A DNA stretch of 6,809 nt. Origin: Rhodospirillaceae bacterium UBA6608 (GTDB lineage Bacteria; Pseudomonadota; Alphaproteobacteria; Rhodospirillales_A; Casp-alpha2). Location of the stretch: the NCBI GenBank assembly GCA_002433335.1, contig DJHY01000053.1, positions 1 to 6,809 of the forward strand, given 5' to 3'. Positions 1 to 6,384 of this stretch are shown piece after piece (positions within the stretch are counted from its first letter, which is position 1; the number at the start of each line of letters is the position of its first letter). The position numbers and the translations under genes were made by a program. Under the pieces are notes generated by a model that was not told the DNA's origin, did no database searches, and saw only the letters and a program-made list of their open reading frames with translations.

Positions 1-245
1 GCCGACAGAACGAAGCGGTCACGGTCCGGCCACTGCGGTGCCGAAGCGTCGAATTTCATGAACCGGGAAAACAGAACCGTCGCCGCGTCGGCCATGCCCA
101 TGGGCATGCCCGGATGGCCGGAATTGGCCTTCTGAACGGCATCGACGGAAAGGAAGCGGATGGCATTCGCCATCATCTGCTGAGATACGGCATCGGCGGC
201 CGCCGCTTGCGTGGCCACACTCGAACCGGTGTCTGGAGCTGACAT
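1..245 (-). CDS. tkt: Transketolase, N-terminal fragment (runs off left edge)
   Basis: Transketolase is a cytoplasmic thiamine-diphosphate enzyme that moves two-carbon units between sugar phosphates in the non-oxidative pentose phosphate pathway (and in the Calvin cycle where present). Only the first 81 codons are in the window. The family-defining stretch is clear: residues 28-59 contain the [19 protein letters not shown] block followed by [13 protein letters not shown]. His44 in SGHPG is the conserved active-site histidine. The tail [10 protein letters not shown] (72-81) leads into the next conserved block. The ATG at 243-245 is chosen because AGGAG sits 6 bases upstream. This gives about 18 more residues before the SGHPG histidine than in E. 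coli, an Ala/Ser/Gln-rich extension with no obvious function. The gene is divergent from bolA. Identification is secure; completeness of the gene outside the window is not known. Confidence 0.95.
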   Translation of the reverse strand, partial: MSAPDTGSSVATQAAAADAVSQQMMANAIRFLSVDAVQKANSGHPGMPMGMADAATVLFSRFMKFDASAPQWPDRDRFVLS

Positions 246-251
246 GGGAGT

Positions 252-256
252 CTCCT
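252..256 (-). promoter_or_regulatory. Ribosome-binding site of tkt
   Basis: On the minus strand AGGAG lies 6 bases before the ATG at 245. This near-consensus Shine-Dalgarno sequence fixes the start of transketolase at that ATG rather than at the internal Met24-Met25 codons. Confidence 0.75.
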
Positions 257-327
257 GAAGCGGACGTCGCCGCCGCCCGACGGCCGGGGAATCCAGCCTG
301 ATTTCGGGGACCGGGCGGCTGCGGCAT

Positions 328-356
328 GAATAACCGCTCACCGTGTCCAGGGCAAG
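328..356 (-). promoter_or_regulatory. Weak candidate promoter for tkt
   Basis: Read on the minus strand, CTTGCC (356-351) is followed after 17 bases by TTATTC (333-328), which would place the transcript start near 320 and give a 5' leader of about 75 bases. The -35 half is a reasonable match to CTTGAC; the -10 half is poor. It is the best pair I found on this strand in the gap, but it is only a candidate. Confidence 0.25.
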
Positions 357-370
357 CCGCCAAACGGGGA

Positions 371-385
371 AAATATGCCGTATTT
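371..385. repeat. Inverted repeat AAATA-N5-TATTT
   Basis: AAATA (371-375) and TATTT (381-385) are perfect reverse complements around the spacer TGCCG. The palindrome sits exactly between the two CGGGGAAAA copies and ends ten bases before the bolA -35 hexamer, a position typical of operator or activator sites. The regulator is unknown. Confidence 0.35.
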
Positions 386-394
386 CGGGGAAAA

Positions 395-423
395 CTTGTC
401 GGCGGCGAGAGCACTCCCTAGAT
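395..423 (+). promoter_or_regulatory. Probable housekeeping promoter of bolA
   Basis: CTTGTC (395-400), a 17-base spacer and CTAGAT (418-423) each match the alphaproteobacterial housekeeping consensus CTTGAC-N17-CTATAT at five of six positions. Transcription would begin near 430, leaving a leader of roughly 25-30 bases before bolA. This also argues against translation starting at the in-frame ATG at 375, which lies upstream of the promoter. Confidence 0.55.
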
Positions 424-448
424 TAAGGGCCCATCGCCCTCAGCACAC

Positions 449-453
449 AAGGA
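449..453 (+). promoter_or_regulatory. Ribosome-binding site deciding the bolA start
   Basis: AAGGA at 449-453 is 8 bases before the GTG at 462, an ideal spacing. It overlaps the alternative ATG at 453 and so cannot serve that codon. No other Shine-Dalgarno-like run stands at a useful distance before 453. Confidence 0.55.
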
Positions 454-461
454 TGCCCACC

Positions 462-785
462 GTGCAAGTGCAACGCGCAATCGAAAGCAAATTGGCCGAA
501 AACCTGTCGCCCGAACATCTGGAAGTGGTCAACGAAAGCCATATGCATTCGGTGCCGCCGGGCTCCGAGAGCCATTTCAAGGTGATTGTGGTGTCGCCGC
601 AATTCGACGGTCTGAACCGCGTTAAACGGCACATGGCGGTCAATGCGATCCTGGCGGATGAACTGGCTGGACCGATTCATGCCCTATCGATGGAAACCTA
701 TACCGCCGGTGAATGGCAGCAACGCGGAGGCCGCACCATGGCTTCGCCGCAATGCATGGGGGGATCGAAAGCGGACCAAGCCTGA
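462..785 (+). CDS. bolA: BolA family protein
   Basis: BolA proteins are small cytoplasmic factors that pair with monothiol glutaredoxins, share a [2Fe-2S] cluster, and act in iron-sulfur trafficking and in stress and morphology control; some act as transcription regulators. The 107-residue product matches E. coli BolA along its length: a first helix (RAIESKLAENL, about 5-15), the LEVVNES strand (20-26), a histidine-containing loop (His27, His29), the hallmark GSESHFKV block (34-41), invariant His57 in VKRH, the HALSMETYT strand (73-81), Trp85 and the tail ASPQCMGG. GTG 462 is preferred for its Shine-Dalgarno sequence; ATG 453 would add only three residues. An upstream ATG at 375 is open in frame but precedes the promoter and adds 29 unrelated residues. 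No glutaredoxin gene is in the window. Family assignment is secure; the exact cellular role is inferred. Confidence 0.93.
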   Translation: MQVQRAIESKLAENLSPEHLEVVNESHMHSVPPGSESHFKVIVVSPQFDGLNRVKRHMAVNAILADELAGPIHALSMETYTAGEWQQRGGRTMASPQCMGGSKADQA

Positions 786-868
786 TCAGTCCGCGCCCAC
801 CCGGGCCAAAAAATAGAATGCTGCGCTGCAAAATGCCCTTGAAATTTTCGCCAGGGAGGGCAATGTTC

Positions 869-901
869 ATGCCTCGCACTTATCCGAGCCGGGCCACTTA
901 G
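869..901 (+). CDS. Possible 10-residue leader peptide before the efflux operon
   Basis: GGGAGGG (854-860) lies 8 bases before an ATG at 869 that opens a short frame, MPRTYPSRAT, stopping at TAG 899-901. A second in-frame ATG at 863 is too close to the ribosome-binding site. The stop codon falls in the loop and first base of the 3' arm of the terminator hairpin, so a ribosome finishing this peptide would cover the hairpin. The frame is rich in Arg and Pro (two each). A frame this short is expected often by chance; the strong Shine-Dalgarno sequence and overlap with the terminator are the reasons to list it. Confidence 0.3.
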   Translation: MPRTYPSRAT

Positions 902-914
902 CCCGATTTTTTTT
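890..914 (+). terminator. Intrinsic terminator between bolA and the efflux operon
   Basis: CGGGC (890-894) pairs with GCCCG (901-905) around the six-base loop CACTTA, followed after one A by eight consecutive T (907-914). The stem is only 5 bp but all G-C, and the T run is the longest in the window. It may end the bolA transcript, 105 bases after the stop codon, or act as an attenuator in the efflux operon leader. Confidence 0.7.
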
Positions 915-916
915 AC

Positions 917-933
917 GGTTATCCAGAATAGCC
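917..933. repeat. Imperfect inverted repeat, possible operator
   Basis: GGTTAT (917-922) and ATAGCC (928-933) are reverse complements at five of six positions around a 5-base spacer, just after the terminator and 43 bases before the adaptor start. RND operons are often repressed by TetR- or LysR-type regulators bound here, but no regulator gene is adjacent and no good promoter was found, so this is a weak candidate. Confidence 0.2.
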
Positions 934-966
934 ATTCCGTTAAACACCAGAGCATTTCGCTTTTAT

Positions 967-970
967 GGGG
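967..970 (+). promoter_or_regulatory. Weak ribosome-binding site favouring the ATG at 977
   Basis: GGGG at 967-970 is 6 bases before ATG 977. The alternative ATG at 965 has only a pyrimidine-rich stretch before it. The run therefore favours 977, which also begins directly with a well-formed signal peptide. Confidence 0.4.
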
Positions 971-976
971 ACTGCC

Positions 977-2161
977 ATGCGCCTGTTTCTTCTGCCCGCC
1001 CTCGGGGTTTTCGCCCTTTGTCTTCAAATCGCCGCGCCCGCACAGGCCCAAATGGGTCCGATGCCGGTCACCGTTGCGAAGCCGATCACCGAAAAGATCG
1101 TCGAATGGGATGAATACACCGGTCGCTTCGAAGCACAGGATCGCGTGGAAATCCGCGCCCGCGTTTCGGGCTTTCTGGAATCCGTGCATTTCAAGAACGG
1201 CGACCTCGTCTACAAGGGCGACCTATTGTTCGTGATCGATCCCCGCCCCTTCGAAGCGCAGTTGGACGTGGCCAAGGCCTCGCTCGCCGCGGCCAAAACC
1301 CGTGCCGACCTGGCCGAACGGGAGTTCAAGCGCGCCGAAAGCCTGTTGAAGCGCAATAACATCTCGCGCGAAACCTTCGACCAGCGCCGGGCGGAGTTGG
1401 AAACCTCGCGCACGACCGTGCTGTCGACCCAGGCTCAGGTTCGTATCGCGCAACTGAACCTTGAATTCACCCAGGTCAAAGCACCGATCACCGGCCGTAT
1501 TTCCGATGCACGGGTCGACGTCGGCAACCTGGTCGAAGGCGGCTCGGCTCAGTCGACGCTGCTGACGACGCTGGTTTCCCTCGACCCGATCCTGTTCACG
1601 TTCTCGGCTTCCGAAGCGGAATTCCTGAAGTACAACCGCCTGCACGTCGCGGGCGAGCGGGAATCCTCGCGCGATTCCACCAGCCCCGTTTACCTGCGCC
1701 TGATGGACGAGGACGAATTCACCCGCGAGGGCAAGATCTCCTTCGTCGACAACGAACTGTCGCCCAACTCCGGCACGATCCGTTTTCAGGCGCTGTTCGA
1801 CAATCCCTTCGGCTTCCTGACGCCTGGCACCTTCGGCCGCCTGCGGATGGCCGGAACGGCGGAATTCCAAGCCGTTCTGGTGCCTGATGCGGCGATCGTC
1901 TCGGACCAAAGCCGCAAACTGGTCCTGGCCGTCGACGGCGAGGGCAACGTCAAAGGTATCCCGGTCGAATTGGGCCCGATCCACAAAGGCCTGCGGGTCA
2001 TCCGCAGCGGCCTGAATGAAAACACGACGATCGTCATGCGGGGTATTCAGCGCGCCCGCCCGGGCGGCAAGGTCATCGCCAAACCGGCGGAACTGTTGCC
2101 CGACGGCACCCTGAAAGAACAGCCGGCCGCCCAGCCCGCAAAGCCCGCCGAGAACAAGTAA
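977..2161 (+). CDS. RND efflux periplasmic adaptor (membrane fusion protein), MexE/AcrA type
   Basis: Links an inner-membrane RND pump to an outer-membrane channel in a tripartite efflux complex. The 394-residue product has a signal peptide (1-24; hydrophobic core 3-20, likely cut at AQA/Q). Cys15 is not in a lipobox, so it appears to be a soluble periplasmic protein rather than a lipoprotein like MexE. Domains in order: first lipoyl half (about 55-92, VEIRARVSGFLESVHF then GDLLFVIDPRPF), alpha-helical hairpin (about 95-165), second lipoyl half (about 167-192, VKAPITGRISDARV), beta-barrel (about 200-290), membrane-proximal domain (about 295-370), and a Pro/Ala/Lys-rich tail. The hairpin holds R119-x3-L123-x6-S130, the RLS motif that docks TolC-type channels. 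The stop lies 12 bases before the permease start, showing an operon. ATG 965 would add four residues. Family is secure; substrates are unknown. Confidence 0.94.
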   Translation: MRLFLLPALGVFALCLQIAAPAQAQMGPMPVTVAKPITEKIVEWDEYTGRFEAQDRVEIRARVSGFLESVHFKNGDLVYKGDLLFVIDPRPFEAQLDVAKASLAAAKTRADLAEREFKRAESLLKRNNISRETFDQRRAELETSRTTVLSTQAQVRIAQLNLEFTQVKAPITGRISDARVDVGNLVEGGSAQSTLLTTLVSLDPILFTFSASEAEFLKYNRLHVAGERESSRDSTSPVYLRLMDEDEFTREGKISFVDNELSPNSGTIRFQALFDNPFGFLTPGTFGRLRMAGTAEFQAVLVPDAAIVSDQSRKLVLAVDGEGNVKGIPVELGPIHKGLRVIRSGLNENTTIVMRGIQRARPGGKVIAKPAELLPDGTLKEQPAAQPAKPAENK

Positions 2162-2163
2162 GG
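2159..2163 (+). promoter_or_regulatory. Ribosome-binding site of the permease, overlapping the adaptor stop codon
   Basis: TAAGG at 2159-2163 includes the adaptor's TAA stop and ends 10 bases before the permease ATG at 2174. The overlap suggests that translation of the two subunits is coupled. Confidence 0.45.
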
Positions 2164-2173
2164 CATCCCGATC

Positions 2174-5100
2174 ATGCGTTTTACCCACTTCTTCGTCGAT
2201 CACCCGATCTTTGCGTCGGTCATATCGATTCTCATCACGCTGCTCGGGTTCATTGCCTATCTGGGCTTGCCCGTCGCGCAGTATCCTGAAATCGCGCCGC
2301 CGACCATTCAGGTTTCGGCGACCTACCCCGGTGCGTCCGCCGAAACGGTCGCGGCCACCGTCGCGACCCCGCTGGAACAAGAAATCAACGGCGTCGAAGG
2401 CATGCTCTACGCCAAGTCGGAAGCCACCGGCGACGGCGTGTTGAACCTTCAGGTCACGTTCAAGCTGGGCACCAATCTGGACGATGCCCAGGTTCAGGTG
2501 CAGAACCGCGTGTCCATCGCCGAAGCCCGCCTGCCGGAAGAAGTCCGCCGCTTAGGCGTGACGGTGAAGAAGAGCTCGCCCGACCTGATGATGGTCATTC
2601 ACCTGCTGTCGCCCGACGGCACCCGCGACCAGTTGTACATTTCCAACTATGCGCGGACGCAGGTTCTGGACCGTCTGACCCGTATTCCCGGTGTGGGCGA
2701 AGCCCGTGTGTTCGCCGAGCGCGCCTATTCCATGCGCGTCTGGCTCGACCCGGAACGCATCGCCAACTTCAACCTGACCGCCGGCGACGTGGTCGCGGCC
2801 CTGCGCCAGAACAACATTCAGGTCGCCTCGGGCATCATCAACCGCCTGCCCGTGCCCGAACCGTCTGCGTTCGAGTTGAACGTCGAAACCCAAGGCCGCC
2901 TGATCGCGCCCGAGGCCTTCGCCGACATTATCGTCAAACGGGGCGAAGGCACCGGCGTGGTTCGCGTGCGTGATATCGCCCGCGTCGAACTGGGCGCCCA
3001 GGACTATCAGACCACGGCCTATCTGGACCGCTCCACGGCCCTGCCGATCGTGATCATGCAGCGTCCCGGCTCCAACGCCCTGGAAACGGCCAAGGAAGTC
3101 ATCGACACCATGGACGAGTTGGCCAAGGACTTCCCCCCGGGCTTGGCGCACACCATCGTCTACAACCCGACGGAATACATCGCCCGTTCGGTCGATGCCG
3201 TGTACGCCACCATTGCCGAAGCGGTGGTTCTGGTCGTGCTGGTGATCCTGATCTTCCTGCAGAACCTGCGCGCCGCCGTGGTGCCGATCATCGCCATTCC
3301 AGTATCGCTGATCGGGACCTTCCTGGTCATGGGAATGCTCGGCTACTCGATCAACAACCTGACCCTGTTCGGTCTGGTACTGGTGATCGGGATCGTGGTC
3401 GACGACGCGATCGTCGTGGTTGAAAACGTCGAACGATACCTGTCACGCGGGATGTCTCCACGCGAGGCCGCGCATAAGACAATGGACGAAGTCGGCGGCG
3501 CATTGGTCGCCATGTCCCTGGTGCTGGTCGCGGTGTTCCTGCCGTCGGCGTTCATCGAGGGCATTTCCGGCCAGTTCTATCGTCAGTTCGCGGTCACCGT
3601 GGCCACGGCGACGATGATTTCGCTGATCGTATCGCTCAGCCTATCGCCCGCGCTCTGCGCCCTATTGATGAAGGCCGGACACGACGGCGTGCCCGAGCGT
3701 CATGGCTTGTCCCGCGTCATCATGGCGCCGTTCGACAAGTTCTCCGGTTGGTTCAACTGGGGCTTCGAGAAGCTCAACATCGCCTATGGCGAAGGCACCA
3801 AGCGGTTCGTCCGCAAGGCGGCCCTGGTTCTGGGCGTTTACGCCGGTCTGCTCGGCCTGACGGTCTATGAATTCAAAACCACGCCGTCGGGCTTCATCCC
3901 CGAACAGGATCAAGGCTACCTGATCACCGTCGTGCAGTTGCCCGCCGGCTCCAGCCTGGCCCGGACCGACAAGGTCGTGCGCCGCGCCATCGACGTAATC
4001 CTGAAGCATCCGGACGTGGCCCACGCGGTCGCCTTCGCCGGGTTCGACGCCGCGACCTTCACCAACGCGCCGAACGGCGGTGCCATCTTCGTGCCGTTGA
4101 AGCCCATCGCCGAACGCGATGCGCGCGGATCGACGGTGCACAAGATTCTGGGCGAATTGCAGGGGCAGTTGTTCCAGATCGAGGAAGCCAGCATCTTCCT
4201 GGTCGCTCCGCCGCCGGTGCGCGGCATCGGCCGTGGCGGCGGTTGGAAGCTGTACGTGCAGGATCGTCGCGGACGCGGCATCGAGGCCCTGCAGGCGGCC
4301 GCCCAATCCCTGGTCGCCGCGGCGAACCAGGAACCGGGCCTGACCCGCGTGTTCTCGCTATTCAACTCGGCCACGCCCAAGATCTATGCGGACATCGACC
4401 GCACCAAGACGGAAATGTTGGACGTGCCGGTCGAGAACGTGATGGAAGCGCTCGAGGTCTATATCGGGTCGGCCTACGTCAACGACTTCAACTTCCTGGG
4501 CCGGACCTTCCGAGTGACGGCGCAGGCGGACGGTCAGTTCCGTGACCAGCCGGGCGACGTGGCAAAGCTGAAGACCCGATCAACCAACGGCGACATGGTG
4601 CCGCTGGGCTCGCTCGCGACCTTCCACGACATCACCGGTCCGCACCGCGTGCCGCGATACAACCTGTATCCGGCGGCGGAAGTTCAGGGCGCCAAGCTGC
4701 CCACGATCTCGACCGGGGAAAGCCTGGCCAAGGTCGAGGCCCTGGCGGAAAAGGTCCTGCCGGCCGGGTTCGGCTTCGAATGGACGGAAATCGCCCTGCA
4801 GCAAAAACTCGCGGGCGACACCGCGATGTTCGCCTTCGGCCTGGCCGTCGTGTTCGTGTTCCTGCTGCTGGCGGCCCTTTACGAAAGCTGGGCCTTGCCG
4901 ATGGCGGTCATCCTGATCGTTCCGATGTGCCTATTGGCGTCGATCGTCGGGCTGAACATGCGGGGCATGGATTCCAACATCCTGGCCCAGGTCGGCTTCG
5001 TCGTGCTGATTGCCCTGGCCGCGAAGAACGCGATCCTGATCGTGGAATTCGCCAAACAAGGCGAAGAGGAAGGCATGTCGGCGGCCGAGGCCGCGATCAA

Positions 5101-5359
5101 TGCGGCCCGGACCCGTCTGCGGCCGATCCTAATGACGTCCTTCGCCTTCATCCTGGGCGTGGTGCCGCTGATGCTGGCCACCGGCGCCGGTGCGGAAATG
5201 CGTCAGGTGCTGGGCACGACCGTGTTCTCGGGCATGGTCGGGGTCACGTTCTTCGGCCTGATCTTCACGCCGACGTTCTATGTGGTTTGCCGCTGGTTGG
5301 CGGATAAGCTGCGCGCCCTGATGGGCCGTCAGCACCACACCACGCCGCCCGCCGCCTGA
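2174..5359 (+). CDS. RND efflux pump inner-membrane permease, HAE1 family, MexF-like
   Basis: A proton-driven antiporter that takes substrates from the periplasm and inner-membrane leaflet and passes them to the adaptor and outer-membrane channel. At 1061 residues it is full length for the family. It shows the duplicated RND plan: TM1 (10-30), a large periplasmic loop (about 31-340), TM2-TM6 (about 342-497), TM7 (545-565), a second loop (about 567-875) and TM8-TM12 (about 880-1036). The proton relay is intact: Asp410 and Asp411 in VVDDAIVVVENVER, Lys951 in AAKNAILIVEFAK, and Arg981 and Thr988 in RLRPILMTS (AcrB D407, D408, K940, R971, T978). Asp-Leu at 137-138 where AcrB has Ser-Phe136, and the FTNAPNGGAIFVPLKP segment (629-644), point to the MexF branch rather than AcrB. 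Transport is very likely; solvents, chloramphenicol or quinolones are only guesses from MexF relatives. No outer-membrane factor gene follows. Confidence 0.96.
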   Translation: MRFTHFFVDHPIFASVISILITLLGFIAYLGLPVAQYPEIAPPTIQVSATYPGASAETVAATVATPLEQEINGVEGMLYAKSEATGDGVLNLQVTFKLGTNLDDAQVQVQNRVSIAEARLPEEVRRLGVTVKKSSPDLMMVIHLLSPDGTRDQLYISNYARTQVLDRLTRIPGVGEARVFAERAYSMRVWLDPERIANFNLTAGDVVAALRQNNIQVASGIINRLPVPEPSAFELNVETQGRLIAPEAFADIIVKRGEGTGVVRVRDIARVELGAQDYQTTAYLDRSTALPIVIMQRPGSNALETAKEVIDTMDELAKDFPPGLAHTIVYNPTEYIARSVDAVYATIAEAVVLVVLVILIFLQNLRAAVVPIIAIPVSLIGTFLVMGMLGYSINNLTLFGLVLVIGIVVDDAIVVVENVERYLSRGMSPREAAHKTMDEVGGALVAMSLVLVAVFLPSAFIEGISGQFYRQFAVTVATATMISLIVSLSLSPALCALLMKAGHDGVPERHGLSRVIMAPFDKFSGWFNWGFEKLNIAYGEGTKRFVRKAALVLGVYAGLLGLTVYEFKTTPSGFIPEQDQGYLITVVQLPAGSSLARTDKVVRRAIDVILKHPDVAHAVAFAGFDAATFTNAPNGGAIFVPLKPIAERDARGSTVHKILGELQGQLFQIEEASIFLVAPPPVRGIGRGGGWKLYVQDRRGRGIEALQAAAQSLVAAANQEPGLTRVFSLFNSATPKIYADIDRTKTEMLDVPVENVMEALEVYIGSAYVNDFNFLGRTFRVTAQADGQFRDQPGDVAKLKTRSTNGDMVPLGSLATFHDITGPHRVPRYNLYPAAEVQGAKLPTISTGESLAKVEALAEKVLPAGFGFEWTEIALQQKLAGDTAMFAFGLAVVFVFLLLAALYESWALPMAVILIVPMCLLASIVGLNMRGMDSNILAQVGFVVLIALAAKNAILIVEFAKQGEEEGMSAAEAAINAARTRLRPILMTSFAFILGVVPLMLATGAGAEMRQVLGTTVFSGMVGVTFFGLIFTPTFYVVCRWLADKLRALMGRQHHTTPPAA

Positions 5360-5383
5360 TCGCGGCGCGCATACCCTTACCGG

Positions 5384-5423
5384 GGCCGGGCAACGGCGGT
5401 TCGACCGCCCTGCCCGGCCTTTT
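5384..5423 (+). terminator. Strong nested-hairpin terminator of the efflux operon
   Basis: GGCCGGGC (5384-5391) pairs perfectly with GCCCGGCC (5412-5419), followed by TTTT (5420-5423). Inside it GGCGGT (5395-5400) pairs with ACCGCC (5404-5409) around TCG, so the whole forms a long hairpin with a small internal bulge. It begins 24 bases after the permease stop. Read on the minus strand the hairpin is not followed by T residues, so it is a poorer terminator for the convergent dehydrogenase gene, although the structure could still protect that mRNA end. Confidence 0.8.
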
Positions 5424-5433
5424 GGTTTGGGAA

Positions 5434-6360
5434 CTACTTTTTGCGGAACTTAACGCCGAAGTCGTCTTCGTAGATCTTTATGATCGAGCTTTTGGGCCCA
5501 TCGCCGTGACCGGCTTCCATGGCCCGCTCATAGATCGCAGCCATCGCGTCGGCCAGCGGCGTTTCGCCGTCCACGTCGGCGGCCATCTGGCGCACGTTCA
5601 GGATGTCCTTGTAGGCGCCCTGCATCGGGAAATCGCCGGAGAAGTCGTCGTTCAGGATCTTCGGCACGAAGTGTTCCGACGCGAACGACCGCGACGAGCC
5701 GGTCAGAACCATCTTTTCCAATTGATCGATGCCGATCCCGGCCTTTAACGCCAGCGGCAGCAGTTCGCAGAACGCCGTAATGTTGATGTCGTAGATCACG
5801 TTGTTCAGGCCCTTCATCGACTGACCCGCGCCGATCGGCCCGGCATGGATGATGTCCGAACCGCAAGCCTGCAGGTACGGCAGCCCCCGGTCGAAGTCGT
5901 CCTTGGCCCCGCCGACCATGATCGTCAGGGTCCCGTCGGCGGCGCGGCGCGGCAGGCCGGAAATGGGGCAATCGCAATAGCCGACGCCCTTGTCGCCCGC
6001 TTCCTTGGCGATGGCGATGGCCTTGTCGCGGACCATGGTCGTGGCGTCCAGGATCAGAATGCCCTCGCGACCGGCCTCGACAATGCCCGCCGGGCCATTG
6101 CCGCCCGATTGATCGGGATTGGGGCCGAACACCACGTCGCGGACCTGCGGCGCGTCGGGCACACAAAGAACGATCACGTCTGTTTTTTCGGCGACTTCCG
6201 CCGGGCTGGCGCAGGCCACGGCACCGGCATCGGTCAACACCTTCACCGCATCCGGCAGGGCGTCATAGACATAAACGGTCTTGGCCGCCTTCACGAGGTT
6301 CAGGGCCATGCCCCGACCCATGGTGCCAAGGCCGACGAAACCGACGGTGTTCAAGGTCAT
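5434..6360 (-). CDS. NAD(P)-dependent oxidoreductase, 3-hydroxyisobutyrate dehydrogenase family
   Basis: A cytoplasmic beta-hydroxyacid dehydrogenase oxidising a 3-hydroxy acid to the matching aldehyde or keto acid (or the reverse). The 308-residue length is normal. The N-terminal Rossmann domain has GFVGLGTMG (7-15, G10-x-G12-xx-G15), and Asp33 after the second strand favours NAD over NADP. The substrate motif is D130-C-P-I-S134-G135 followed by ADGTLTIMVGG (141-151). Catalytic Lys183 and Asn187 lie in GQSMKGLNN. The C-terminal helical domain (about 180-300) completes the fold. After SGL the sequence reads PRR (137-139) where typical members have small residues, so the substrate may be larger or more acidic than 3-hydroxyisobutyrate. 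AAGGA (6373-6369) stands 8 bases before the ATG. It follows a hydratase-like gene on the same strand. Family is secure; the exact substrate (hydroxyisobutyrate, tartronate semialdehyde, threonate or another) is open. Confidence 0.9.
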   Translation of the reverse strand: MTLNTVGFVGLGTMGRGMALNLVKAAKTVYVYDALPDAVKVLTDAGAVACASPAEVAEKTDVIVLCVPDAPQVRDVVFGPNPDQSGGNGPAGIVEAGREGILILDATTMVRDKAIAIAKEAGDKGVGYCDCPISGLPRRAADGTLTIMVGGAKDDFDRGLPYLQACGSDIIHAGPIGAGQSMKGLNNVIYDINITAFCELLPLALKAGIGIDQLEKMVLTGSSRSFASEHFVPKILNDDFSGDFPMQGAYKDILNVRQMAADVDGETPLADAMAAIYERAMEAGHGDGPKSSIIKIYEDDFGVKFRKK

Positions 6361-6368
6361 CTGGATGT

Positions 6369-6373
6369 TCCTT
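6369..6373 (-). promoter_or_regulatory. Ribosome-binding site of the dehydrogenase gene
   Basis: On the minus strand AAGGA is 8 bases before the ATG at 6360, a well-placed Shine-Dalgarno sequence that supports this start, which also begins just ahead of the Rossmann glycine motif. Confidence 0.65.
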
Positions 6374-6384
6374 CGTCTGTCGCC

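Larger units (their letters stand above)
285..391. repeat. Four CGGGGA copies spaced near helical turns
   Basis: CGGGGA occurs at 285-290, 305-310, 365-370 and 386-391, with start-to-start distances of 20, 60 and 21 bases. Two copies extend to the 10-mer ATTTCGGGGA (301-310 and 382-391) and two to the 9-mer CGGGGAAAA (365-373 and 386-394). All lie in the non-coding gap between divergent tkt and bolA, and the last one abuts the bolA -35 element. They may be binding sites for a regulator, but no known motif was recognised and chance in GC-rich DNA is not excluded. Confidence 0.45.

Noticed and set aside
93..108. Perfect 16-base palindrome CATGCCCATGGGCATG
   Set aside because: It is inside the tkt coding sequence and results from the codons of the conserved GMPMGM motif, so no regulatory role needs to be assumed.
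375..461. In-frame upstream ATG extending bolA by 29 residues
   Set aside because: It lies before the likely bolA promoter (395-423), has no ribosome-binding site, and encodes residues unlike the BolA family N-terminus.
839..867. TTGAAA (839-844) as a -35 element for the efflux operon
   Set aside because: No acceptable -10 hexamer follows at 16-18 bases. The TAGAAT at 814-819 likewise lacks a -35 partner. I could not name a promoter for this operon.
786..976. Search for tRNA, riboswitch or small RNA genes in the gap before the adaptor
   Set aside because: Apart from the hairpin, the short leader frame and a weak inverted repeat I see no cloverleaf or conserved aptamer pattern.
1223..2380. 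Long open frame on the minus strand, antisense to the adaptor and the start of the permease
   Set aside because: Its translation is low-complexity and rich in Arg, Gly, Gln and Asp, with no recognisable domain. It is the expected by-product of GC-rich third codon positions in the real gene on the other strand.
4780..5307. Open frames overlapping the permease gene on both strands
   Set aside because: They are out of frame with a full-length conserved transporter and show Arg/Gly/Ala-biased sequence with no domain.
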